Of a DNA stretch of 64,000 nt, positions 33,455 to 41,500 are shown in pieces; position 1 is the first letter of the stretch, and each line of letters opens with the position of its first letter. A program made the translations under genes and the position numbers. Under the pieces are notes generated by a model that saw only the letters and a program-made list of their open reading frames with translations, made no database searches and was not told where the DNA came from. The stretch is from Thermoanaerobaculia bacterium (GTDB lineage: Bacteria; Acidobacteriota; Thermoanaerobaculia; Multivoradales; JAHEKO01). The stretch is taken from assembly GCA_945787635.1 (NCBI GenBank), contig CALZIK010000054.1:1-64000 (forward strand), read 5' to 3'.

Positions 33455-34699
33455 ATGCACGGCGTCGTTTTCGTGGCTCCGTTCTTTCTCGAGACAACGT
33501 TGCGTTTCCTGGACGCGACCTTGGATCTCCCTGGCGCTCAGGTCGGTCTGGTCAGCCAGGAACCGCTGGAGAAGCTTCCCAGAGGACTCGAGGCGAAGCT
33601 CGCGGCGCACTACCGGGTCGGCGACGCACTCGACACCGGGCAGCTCTCCCACGCGACGCGGACTCTCTCCGAGAAGTTGGGCTCGGTGGACGCGCTGATT
33701 GGCGTCCTCGAGCACTTGCAGGTTCAGCTGGCCGAGGTGCGCGCCGAGCTGGGGATCCCGGGCGTCGATCCGGAGACCGCCCGGAACTTTCGCGACAAGG
33801 CGCGGATGAAGTCGGTGCTGCGAGCGGCGGGCCTGCCGTGTGCCGGCCACCACCTGGCGTCCTCGGCGGCGACGGCGCGCGAATTCGCCCGAGCGGCCGG
33901 CTACCCTCTGGTGATCAAGCCGCCCGCGGGCGCCGGCGCCAAGGGCACCCATCGCATCAACGCGGACTCGGAGCTCGACCAGGCGCTGGCTCTCTACAAC
34001 CCCCGGCCCGGCGCTGAGCTGCTCCTCGAAGAGTTCGTCTCCGGCGACGAGTACTCGTTCGACAGCATTGTCGTAGAGGGTCGGCCGCTCTGGCACTCGT
34101 TCTCGAGATATTTGCCCTCGCCGCTTCAGGTGCTCGAGAACGACTGGATCCAGTGGTGCGTACTGCTGCCGCGCGAAATCGCCGGGCCGCCGTTCGAGAA
34201 ATTCCGGGAAACCGGCATTCGCGCGGTGCGGGCGCTCGGGCTCGAGACCGGCTTGAGCCACATGGAGTGGTTCGATCGCGGCGAGCGGGGCGTCGCGGTC
34301 TCCGAGGTCGGTGCCCGGCCGCCCGGAGCCCGGATCACGACGCTGCTCTCCTATGCCCACGATTTTGATTTCTATCGGGGCTGGGCGCGCCTCATGGTCT
34401 TTGGCGAGTTCGATCCACCGGAGCGTTCCTTCGCCGCCGGTGCCGCCTATCTGAGAGCGCAGAGGAGCGGGCCGGAACTTGCGGGCCGGCCGGGAAGGGT
34501 CGCTGCGATCCAGGGGCTCGACCGGGCACAAGCCGAGCTGGGCGAGCTGGTCGTCGAAGCTCGCCTTCCGGAGCCGGGCCAGCCGATCGGCGACAGCTAC
34601 GAAGGCGAGGGCTATGTGATCCTGAGGCACCCCGACACCGAGGTGGTCGAAGCGGGGCTACGGCGGCTGATTTCGCTGGTGCGGGTCGAGGCGGACTAG
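33455..34699 (+). CDS. ATP-grasp ligase, paralogue 2
   Basis: 414 residues. Same architecture as the product of 24914: N-terminal MHGVVFVAPFFLETTLRFLD, ATP-grasp core with ARMKSVLRAAGLPC, GYPLVIKPPAGAGAKGTHRI (about 150-169), LLEEFVSGDEYSFDSIVVEG, SHMEWFDRG and VSEVGARPPGAR (metal-binding Glu). Carboxylate-amine/thiol ligase of unknown substrate. Starts 66 bases from glgC on the opposite strand and overlaps the convergent paralogue 3 by 4 bases. Confidence 0.85.
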   Translation: MHGVVFVAPFFLETTLRFLDATLDLPGAQVGLVSQEPLEKLPRGLEAKLAAHYRVGDALDTGQLSHATRTLSEKLGSVDALIGVLEHLQVQLAEVRAELGIPGVDPETARNFRDKARMKSVLRAAGLPCAGHHLASSAATAREFARAAGYPLVIKPPAGAGAKGTHRINADSELDQALALYNPRPGAELLLEEFVSGDEYSFDSIVVEGRPLWHSFSRYLPSPLQVLENDWIQWCVLLPREIAGPPFEKFRETGIRAVRALGLETGLSHMEWFDRGERGVAVSEVGARPPGARITTLLSYAHDFDFYRGWARLMVFGEFDPPERSFAAGAAYLRAQRSGPELAGRPGRVAAIQGLDRAQAELGELVVEARLPEPGQPIGDSYEGEGYVILRHPDTEVVEAGLRRLISLVRVEAD

Positions 34700-35913
34700 C
34701 CGGCGAAGATCTGCAGATCGGTGCCGACGCGGTCGGCCATCTCCAGGGTCGCCGCGAGATCCGGATGGCGGACGATCAGGTTGCCGTCCGAGCGCAGCGT
34801 CTGTTTCCAGTCGCGGCGCTGGGCGCCGATCGGCAGGAGATCGATCTCGACGACATGGGGACCGAAGCGCTGGAGAAGCGAGTGCAGACCCTCGATGCGC
34901 TGAATCCGCCCTTGGCCGAGTGCGCGCTTGAAGATGACCGCAGCGTTGTAGCGCCGCTCGAGAGGCTGCGAGAGCCGGCCGTGGCAGACCGCCTCCGCCC
35001 AACCGGAAAAGACATCGAAATCGCTCGCGTAGTTCATGATGTCCACCGACCGTGCTCCCGGGGGTCGCGCGCCGATCTCTCCGAAGACGGCCTCGCCGTC
35101 GTGCTTGCGAAACCACTCCATGTGGGTGAACCCGGTGCGGTAGTCGAGTGCCTTGAGCACCTCTTTTCCCATGCCAAGGCCGCCCGCGAGCTCCGGAGCG
35201 TCGGGATTGCGCAGGGAAACGGTCTGCGGGCTGATCCACTCGTTCGAGCGGCCGAGCAGGGGGCTCGGCCGATACCAGGCGATGTTGTAGTAGAGGATCT
35301 TGCCGCCCGCGCAGATCGTGTCGAAGGTGTACTCCTCACCGTCAATGAACTCCTCGACGCTCACCTCCGGAACGTGACGGATTCGCGGCAGCACGTCTTC
35401 GAGACCTTTTTCGCCGTCGACGCGATAGGTGTCGGCGCTGCCCGCTCCGGCGATCGGCTTGACGATGAGCGGAAACCCGATGTGCTCGGCCGCCTGCCGG
35501 CACTCGGCCGCGGTCGTGGCGCGCGCGTGACGCGGGGTGCGTATGCCGTTGCGGTCCAGCACCCGTTTCATCTCCTCTTTGTCCCGGAAAGGCACGGTCT
35601 GCCCGAGGGTCATGCCGGGAAGACCGAGTTTCTCGCGCAGGCTGGCGGCCAGGAGCATGCCCGGTTCCCAAAGGCATTCGACGCGATCGATGCCAACCCG
35701 GTCGGCCAGGCCGCGCACCGTGGCGAGAATCGCGGGCTCGTCCCACAGCGATTCGACCCGCTCGTAGTAGGCAAGAGCGTTGCGCGCGGTGTCGGGCATC
35801 GCTTCGAGCGGCTGATCTCCGATGCCGATCACTCGCGCCCCGACCTCGGCCAGACCGCGGACGAAATGAGGCATCTCCGCGGGAAAGCCCGGCGAGAAGA
35901 ACAGAACGTTCAT
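34696..35913 (-). CDS. ATP-grasp ligase, paralogue 3
   Basis: 405 residues from ATG 35913. MNVLFFSPGFPAEMPHFVRG at the N-terminus is nearly the same motif as in paralogue 1 (24914). Core: PFRDKEEMKRVLDRNGIRTP, GFPLIVKPIAGAGSADTYRV (about 150-170), VEEFIDGEEYTFDTICAGG, THMEWFRKHD and FGEIGARPPGAR. All three paralogues share the order Lys-loop, EEFI/V-G-E, HMEWF and G(A/C)RPPG, so they likely act on related substrates. It follows the HMG-CoA synthase gene by 23 bases in the same direction. Confidence 0.85.
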   Translation of the reverse strand: MNVLFFSPGFPAEMPHFVRGLAEVGARVIGIGDQPLEAMPDTARNALAYYERVESLWDEPAILATVRGLADRVGIDRVECLWEPGMLLAASLREKLGLPGMTLGQTVPFRDKEEMKRVLDRNGIRTPRHARATTAAECRQAAEHIGFPLIVKPIAGAGSADTYRVDGEKGLEDVLPRIRHVPEVSVEEFIDGEEYTFDTICAGGKILYYNIAWYRPSPLLGRSNEWISPQTVSLRNPDAPELAGGLGMGKEVLKALDYRTGFTHMEWFRKHDGEAVFGEIGARPPGARSVDIMNYASDFDVFSGWAEAVCHGRLSQPLERRYNAAVIFKRALGQGRIQRIEGLHSLLQRFGPHVVEIDLLPIGAQRRDWKQTLRSDGNLIVRHPDLAATLEMADRVGTDLQIFAG

Positions 35914-35936
35914 GACACGCAAACGATCGAGGCGGA

Positions 35937-37034
35937 CTATTCGCGAGATCGGCTGTAGGTCGCGCCGTCGATCGACCGGCGTTGGCTCAAATCTGCCTCG
36001 ATGTCGGAAGCCCAGTCGCCGGCGGCAGCTCTGGGGCCGGCCTCGAGGGTCAACAGCTCGGCACCGAATCCGGATCCGTAGGAGAACGCCGCGATTCGCT
36101 GCCCGGCCGACAGGCCCTTGAGCGCGTTGGCCACCGAGATCCAGAGGCTCGCCGTATAGGCGTTGCCGCAAAGCCGGTTCCAGACCATGGTCGGATTCAC
36201 CTTCTCGAGAAAGAAGCGCTCGATTCTTTCCGCATCCCACGAGAAGAATTCTCCGACTCGAACCACGGCCTTCTTGACCATCTTCGGAAAGGGAACGTGG
36301 AAACAGATCGCGGCCAGCTCCGAGAGCACCTGCTCGGGGTTTTTTGTTCCGACCAGCGCCTTGAAGCAATTCTCCGCCGCGCGGCGATAACAGTCCAGAC
36401 TCAGGGGTCCGTCGACTCGGGGATAGCTCTCGCCGACGGGCCGCCAGAAATCAAATTGCGGCTCGCTCCACGGATAGGAGACGCTGTCGATCGTCGCCAC
36501 CTCGGGCTCGTCGATCACCATGGCGACCGCGCCCGCGCCCTGGGTCGGCTCGCCGGGATCGCCGGGCTCGTAGAGCGCCTCGTCGGCGGCAATCACCAGG
36601 GCCGCCTGATCGCCGGCCGCTCCCGACATCCGCCACTCCGTCGCCTGGCGCACCGCCAGGGTGCCGCCGTAGCATGCGTGCTTGACCTCGTAGGAGCGCA
36701 CGGCTCCGCTCAGACCGAGCTTGTCGGCCACCCAGGCGGAAAGCGGTCTGCTCATATCGAACGCGGTTTCGGTACCCACGGCGAGCATTCCGATCCGATC
36801 GCGATCGCCGCTCCAGCGATCGAGAGCGCGGCGTGCCGCCTCGGTGGCGAGCTCGACCACCCCGTACTCCGGGGTACACAGAGACATCGAGTCGCAGCCC
36901 AGCCCTAGACGGTATTTCTTCGGATCTTCCCCGCGAAGCGGTGCCAGCTCCTCGACCGACATGGCGAGTGGCGGAAGATTCAAGCCGATCGACGCGATTC
37001 CGGTCGGACGCATGGCGAGTGCCGTTGAAGTCAT
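35937..37034 (-). CDS. Hydroxymethylglutaryl-CoA synthase
   Basis: 365 residues from ATG 37034, preceded by AGGGGG at 5 bases. Catalytic triad residues are in place: Glu 89 in VGTETAFDMSRP, Cys 121 in KHACYGGTLAVRQ and His 246 in CFHVPFPKMVKK. Condenses acetyl-CoA with acetoacetyl-CoA to HMG-CoA for mevalonate synthesis or for a related branching reaction. No mevalonate genes are nearby; the nearest partner is the ATP-grasp gene 23 bases downstream. A mevalonate role and a role in modifying a carrier-bound acyl group cannot be told apart here. Confidence 0.9.
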   Translation of the reverse strand: MTSTALAMRPTGIASIGLNLPPLAMSVEELAPLRGEDPKKYRLGLGCDSMSLCTPEYGVVELATEAARRALDRWSGDRDRIGMLAVGTETAFDMSRPLSAWVADKLGLSGAVRSYEVKHACYGGTLAVRQATEWRMSGAAGDQAALVIAADEALYEPGDPGEPTQGAGAVAMVIDEPEVATIDSVSYPWSEPQFDFWRPVGESYPRVDGPLSLDCYRRAAENCFKALVGTKNPEQVLSELAAICFHVPFPKMVKKAVVRVGEFFSWDAERIERFFLEKVNPTMVWNRLCGNAYTASLWISVANALKGLSAGQRIAAFSYGSGFGAELLTLEAGPRAAAGDWASDIEADLSQRRSIDGATYSRSRE

Positions 37035-37143
37035 CTGGACCCCCTGTCGTGAGAGGTAAGTGGCGAAGGCTAGCACGAACGGGCTCGCGCGGCCCCGAGG
37101 ACCCGCGGAACCGGGTGCGAGTTCGCCGATCGCCGGCCGATCG

Positions 37144-38172
37144 CTAGGACTTTTCGGTCGCGCCCAGCTCGAGCTGCAGGACGCCTTCGACCATGGACTC
37201 GTCCGAAGCCCCGTCTCCACCTTCGAAGGATCCCAGGTACATGTACCGGCCAAGCCCACGGAGATACCGAAAGCCGCTTTGGCGAAGCGAAGCCTGGCGA
37301 AGCTGTGCCAGCTTGGCATCCAGGTTGTCGATCATGTGCAAGGCGACTGCTTCGGCCGTGCGTGGCTCCACAGGCGAGCCGTACTCCAGCCGGCCCTGAT
37401 GGGAGAGCACCAGATGCTCGAGATGGAGGCGCGATGCCTCCGGAAACTCCGGGATCTCGGAGCAGCGCTCCCGGAGGAGGTCGCGACCGATGGCGACGTG
37501 GCCAACGAGCTGGCCGACGTCGGTGTAGTCATTGGCGGGCATGGCTCCGATCTCGAGGAGTTTCCCCAGGTCGTGAAAGAGCACTCCGAGCAAAAGCAGA
37601 TCGCGGTCGAGCTCGGGGTAATGCCCGGCCACCGCCGAGGCCAGTTCGGCCATCGAGACTACGTGCTCGAGCAAGCCGCCGCGATAGGCGTGGTGGATGG
37701 TCTTGGCCGCCGGATGCTCTTTCAACGCTTGGCCGTGGGTCGCCAGGGTCTCGCGCGCCAGCCGGGCGAGATGAGGCTCACCGAGCGTTTGGTACACGGA
37801 CTCGAGGCGTCGCCAGAGGTCTTCCGGGTCCTCGGGGGTCGAGGGAATGAGCTTGGCTTCGTCGAAGCCCCGTTCACGGTCTTCGTCGCCCGCGCGGCGG
37901 CATTGATCCACGCTGAGCTGGACCTGATCCCTGAAACTTTTGACCAGTCCGCGAAACGCGACGAAGTCGTGGGCGTCGAAATCGGCGTCGATCGCAGGGC
38001 TGTCGGCCCAGATTTTCGCGAAGATCGTAGCGGTATTGTCGGTCAGCTCGAGGTCGACGTAGTCGCGAGCGTTGCGATCCTGGCGGCGCTCCTTGCGCGA
38101 AACCAGGGCGAAGCCGGCCACGGAGTCGCCCGGCAGCCATTCGGCGATAGGGATGTTTTGGCGCGTCGGCAT
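37144..38172 (-). CDS. OB-fold/HD-domain 3'-5' exoribonuclease-like protein (YhaM family)
   Basis: 342 residues starting at MPTRQNIPI (ATG 38172). An N-terminal OB-fold (about 15-100; DYVDLELTDNTATIFAKIW) precedes an HD domain with HHAYRGGLLEHVVSM, LGVLFHDLGKLLEIG and a late Asp, the order seen in YhaM-type 3'-5' exonucleases, which degrade RNA or process DNA. Metal ligands H, HD and D are all identifiable. Single gene, divergent from the VWFA gene 41 bases away. Confidence 0.85.
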   Translation of the reverse strand: MPTRQNIPIAEWLPGDSVAGFALVSRKERRQDRNARDYVDLELTDNTATIFAKIWADSPAIDADFDAHDFVAFRGLVKSFRDQVQLSVDQCRRAGDEDRERGFDEAKLIPSTPEDPEDLWRRLESVYQTLGEPHLARLARETLATHGQALKEHPAAKTIHHAYRGGLLEHVVSMAELASAVAGHYPELDRDLLLLGVLFHDLGKLLEIGAMPANDYTDVGQLVGHVAIGRDLLRERCSEIPEFPEASRLHLEHLVLSHQGRLEYGSPVEPRTAEAVALHMIDNLDAKLAQLRQASLRQSGFRYLRGLGRYMYLGSFEGGDGASDESMVEGVLQLELGATEKS

Positions 38173-38213
38173 GAGTCGAGGTCCGAAGATCTGCAACTAT
38201 ACGGCGTCTGGCA

Positions 38214-40817
38214 ATGCCCTTGCACTCTCGCCTCAAGATGACACCAGGAAAGTCGGCCATCGAACGGGTCGCGAAGGCAACGGCAGCAGCCGGCGCGCTG
38301 GCATTTGGCATCTTGGCGGTGGTCGCGGTGGCGACGGCGGCCGGCACCGAGGACAGCCCCGTCCTCTGGCCGGAGCCGGAGCGCGCTTTCTTCAGCGACG
38401 GTCCCGCTCTTCTTTTGACCAGAGGCGAACGGGACGCTCTCGTCCAACGCGGCCCGGAGGCCAGGGCGGAGTGGATCACCACCTTTCTCGAGACCGATCC
38501 GGTTCCCGAAACGCCGGTCAATGAGCTAGTCGAGGCGATCGACAGGCGTAGAGAGCTGGCGTTCTCCGAGCTCAACAGTTTTCTCGACGAACGGGCCCGG
38601 ACCCTGTTTCTGCACGGATCGCCAACGGAGCGTCGCCAGGTCGAATGCGGGCAGACCTTTCGGCCGATCGAGGTTTGGACGTATCCGGAGTCGGTGAGCC
38701 GCCATCGATTGCTCTTCTACAGGCGAGCTCCCGAAGCGCCGTTTCGGCTCTGGATCCCGCTGGATTCGAAACGATCTCTCTACAACGACGACATGGCCTA
38801 CTGGCTTCAGCAGTTCGAGGAACTGCGGCGGTTTATCCGCGGAAAGCGGTTCGACATTCAAGCGTGTCCCGACGCGCTCTTTATCGACGAGGTCACCGGG
38901 GTTGAAGGCCTGCGGGGGTTCCAGAAGGGCCGTCCGTCCAACGAAGAGCTGCTCGATCTCTTGAACGCTCCCGGGGACCTCGCTTCCTGGGCCCGAACCG
39001 CCGCCGCTACGGTGCTTCCCGAGAGGCCGGCCGAACTTCCGATCAGCGCCGGCGAGCTGCTCTTTCCGGAGCGCCGGGGTCAGAGAATTGTCTCGAGAAC
39101 GTTGCTCACGATTGCTCCCGACACTCCGCTCGGCCTCTTCGAGGAGGAGGACGGGACGAAGAAGTTCAGGCTGACGGTCGAGGGTGTGATCGAGCAGGAG
39201 GGGGCCCTGTTCGAGGAATACCGTATGCGTTTTCAATTGGCGCCGCCCGCCAAGGACGTGCCGATTGCACTGGCGGTGGACCGGGCACTGCGCCCGGACC
39301 GGGTCTACCTGCTCAGGTTCAAGGTCATCGACGAGGTGTCGGGCGCAGAGATGCGACTGGCCCGGGGCGTGCGTATGCCGTCCGAGGCCCGGCCCTTGCC
39401 GGTGATCCCGGTCCCCGACGGCGTGATCGTCGAGATGGAGGAAGAGCTCGCGCTCGGCCCGATCGCTGGCGCCGACAGTCTGCTGCTGGCGCCGCCGGAT
39501 GGGCGCCTGGCGCTCGGAAGCTGGCGTGCCGACGTGCTGGTCTCCGGGACGAGGATCGTGGAGGTGGTTTTTTCGGTGGACGGCCGGCCGCAGATGCGGC
39601 GCAAGCAACCTCCATTCACGGCAGACTTGCGGTTATCGGAGTTTCCCACCGAGCAGGTCGTGCGGGCCGAGGGTTTCGACGCCGAGGGAGCTCTGGTGGC
39701 CTACGACGAGGTGGTGCTGAATCAGCCGCGGGGCTCGTTTTCGGTGCGCATCACCTCGCCGGGCAAGGATGAGAAGGTCACGGGCAGAGTGCCGGTGCGC
39801 GCCGAGGTGGTGATTCCCGAGGAGCGTCGGATCGAGAAAGTCGATTTCTTGCTCAACGACGAGCTGTTGACGTCGCTCTCGGATGATCCGTGGCAGGCGA
39901 TGCTCGACGTGCCGGCCGAGTCGGAGGTGGAGACGGCGTATGTAACCGTCGTTGCGACGCTCGACGACGGCAGTCGGGCCGAGGCGGTGCGTTTCGTCAA
40001 TTCACCGCAGTTCGTCGAGAATCTGGAAGTCAATCTGGTCGAGATGCTGGCCACTGTTCTGGACAAGAACAACCGGCCGGTGCCCGGTCTCGGACAAGAG
40101 GACTTCTCCGTGCTCGAGGACGGTCGCGCCCAGTTGATCGACCGTTTCGAGAGGGTGGAGGATTTGCCCCTCTCGATCGGCATCACGATCGATACCTCGG
40201 GTTCCATGGCGACGGCGCTGCCCGAGGCGCAGAAGGCCGCAGTGGGCTTTTTGCGAAGCGTGATGTCGCCGAGAGATCGCGCGTTTGTCGTCAGCTTCGC
40301 GCGCGAGGCGGCACTTCTGGTGCCGCCCACCGATGATCTACGGGCGATCGAGGCCTCGCTCGAGGATCTGCAGTCGATCGGCTGGACTGCCCTGCATGAC
40401 GCGGTGGTCACGAGTCTTTACTACTTCCGCGGCTTTCGTGGGCAAAGGGCCCTGATCCTGCTCTCGGATGGCGACGACTCGGCGAGCCACTACGCTTTCC
40501 GGGAAGCGCTCGAGTACGCGCGGCGAAGCGGCGTCGTGATCTACACGGTCGGGCTCGACGTGGGGTCGCTGAAGTCGGGTATTCGAGGCAAGCTCAACCA
40601 GCTCGCGAACGAGACCGGGGGCCGCAGCTTCTACATCAGGCAGGCCGAAGAGCTCGAGGCCGTCTACAAGGAGATCGAGGAAGAGCTTCGCAGCCAGTAC
40701 TTTCTGGCGTACAGCTCCGACAACGCCGGTACCGACGATGCGTTTCGAACCATCGAGCTGGTGGTTCAGGAGGGGCGGTTGAGGGCGAGATCGCTTCGCG
40801 GGTACTATCCCAAATAA
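38214..40817 (+). CDS. Exported VWFA-domain protein with GWxTD domain (acidobacterial type)
   Basis: 867 residues. A signal anchor lies at about 20-45. Residues about 80-180 contain a GWxTD-like domain (WITTFLETDPVPETPVNEL ... TLFLHGSPTERRQVECG ... PIEVWTYPE), followed by a long beta-rich region and an Ig-like segment. The C-terminal VWFA domain (about 655-867) has the MIDAS pattern DTSGS, T in IGWTALHDAV and SDGDD, matching the VWFA-related domain that is abundant in Acidobacteriota. It could bind divalent cation and a partner protein at the cell surface. Its stop overlaps the next gene (TAATG). Confidence 0.85.
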   Translation: MPLHSRLKMTPGKSAIERVAKATAAAGALAFGILAVVAVATAAGTEDSPVLWPEPERAFFSDGPALLLTRGERDALVQRGPEARAEWITTFLETDPVPETPVNELVEAIDRRRELAFSELNSFLDERARTLFLHGSPTERRQVECGQTFRPIEVWTYPESVSRHRLLFYRRAPEAPFRLWIPLDSKRSLYNDDMAYWLQQFEELRRFIRGKRFDIQACPDALFIDEVTGVEGLRGFQKGRPSNEELLDLLNAPGDLASWARTAAATVLPERPAELPISAGELLFPERRGQRIVSRTLLTIAPDTPLGLFEEEDGTKKFRLTVEGVIEQEGALFEEYRMRFQLAPPAKDVPIALAVDRALRPDRVYLLRFKVIDEVSGAEMRLARGVRMPSEARPLPVIPVPDGVIVEMEEELALGPIAGADSLLLAPPDGRLALGSWRADVLVSGTRIVEVVFSVDGRPQMRRKQPPFTADLRLSEFPTEQVVRAEGFDAEGALVAYDEVVLNQPRGSFSVRITSPGKDEKVTGRVPVRAEVVIPEERRIEKVDFLLNDELLTSLSDDPWQAMLDVPAESEVETAYVTVVATLDDGSRAEAVRFVNSPQFVENLEVNLVEMLATVLDKNNRPVPGLGQEDFSVLEDGRAQLIDRFERVEDLPLSIGITIDTSGSMATALPEAQKAAVGFLRSVMSPRDRAFVVSFAREAALLVPPTDDLRAIEASLEDLQSIGWTALHDAVVTSLYYFRGFRGQRALILLSDGDDSASHYAFREALEYARRSGVVIYTVGLDVGSLKSGIRGKLNQLANETGGRSFYIRQAEELEAVYKEIEEELRSQYFLAYSSDNAGTDDAFRTIELVVQEGRLRARSLRGYYPK

Positions 40818-41500
40818 TGTCGAAGTCATATCGTCTCGGCGCGGTTGTCCTGCTTGCGGCTTTCGGCGTGGCGTCCTCGTTGCCGGCCCTGGCGCCGGGC
40901 GTGGATTTCACGTTCGAGCGCGCGTACGGCACCTACGAGGACCTCGACGTCGAAGCTCTCCCGGTCAAAAGCGGCGCTCTCGACGTGGTGCTGTCGTCAC
41001 CGGACAATACCGTCACTCTCGAAGCCGGATCCCTGCATCTGGAGCCCGCCGAGGACGGGTTGCACAAAGTGCTCCTGGACGTGACCTTCTCCGGCGAGGG
41101 GCAGCTCATCACCGTGGTCAAGCTCGGCGCACTGCCGGCGCGTTTCGAGGACGACGTGCGGTTTCCGCGCCAGCAGCGCTCGGTCGTGGGATGGGTGTCG
41201 ATCGAGGCAGTCGAAGACGGCTATCGGGTGGTGACCCGAGAGCTACCTGAGGTGGTGCAGATCGAGCTCGAAAGCGCCCTGGCCGGCGATCTGGTGGGCT
41301 TCTGCCGGAAGATGTCGCTGTTTACCGCCGGCGACGCGGGGTGCGACAGCTTGGAGGGCCTGCTCTCTAATCCCAAGCTGCCCTTGCCGAAACCCGGTTC
41401 CGAGTTCCTGGTGCGGGGCTCGGCTCTGACCGAAACCGAGCGGCAGCGGTTGGATCTCTATCTCGAAGGCGCGCGGCTCATGAGCGCGCTCACTCCGTAG
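40817..41500 (+). CDS. Exported protein of unknown function, partner of the VWFA protein
   Basis: 227 residues. Signal peptide near residues 6-28 (LGAVVLLAAFGVASSLPALA). The remainder is beta-rich with acidic loops and two cysteines that could form a disulfide (CRKMSLFTAGDAGCDS). I do not recognise the family. Overlap with the VWFA stop (TAATG) makes cotranslation likely and suggests that the two act together at the surface. Ends 10 bases inside the convergent P-loop/TPR gene. Confidence 0.7.
   Translation: MSKSYRLGAVVLLAAFGVASSLPALAPGVDFTFERAYGTYEDLDVEALPVKSGALDVVLSSPDNTVTLEAGSLHLEPAEDGLHKVLLDVTFSGEGQLITVVKLGALPARFEDDVRFPRQQRSVVGWVSIEAVEDGYRVVTRELPEVVQIELESALAGDLVGFCRKMSLFTAGDAGCDSLEGLLSNPKLPLPKPGSEFLVRGSALTETERQRLDLYLEGARLMSALTP

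Noticed and set aside
35937-37034. Polyketide beta-branching HMG-synthase cassette
   Set aside because: No acyl-carrier protein, decarboxylating KS or ECH pair is close, so the ordinary HMG-CoA synthase reading is kept.
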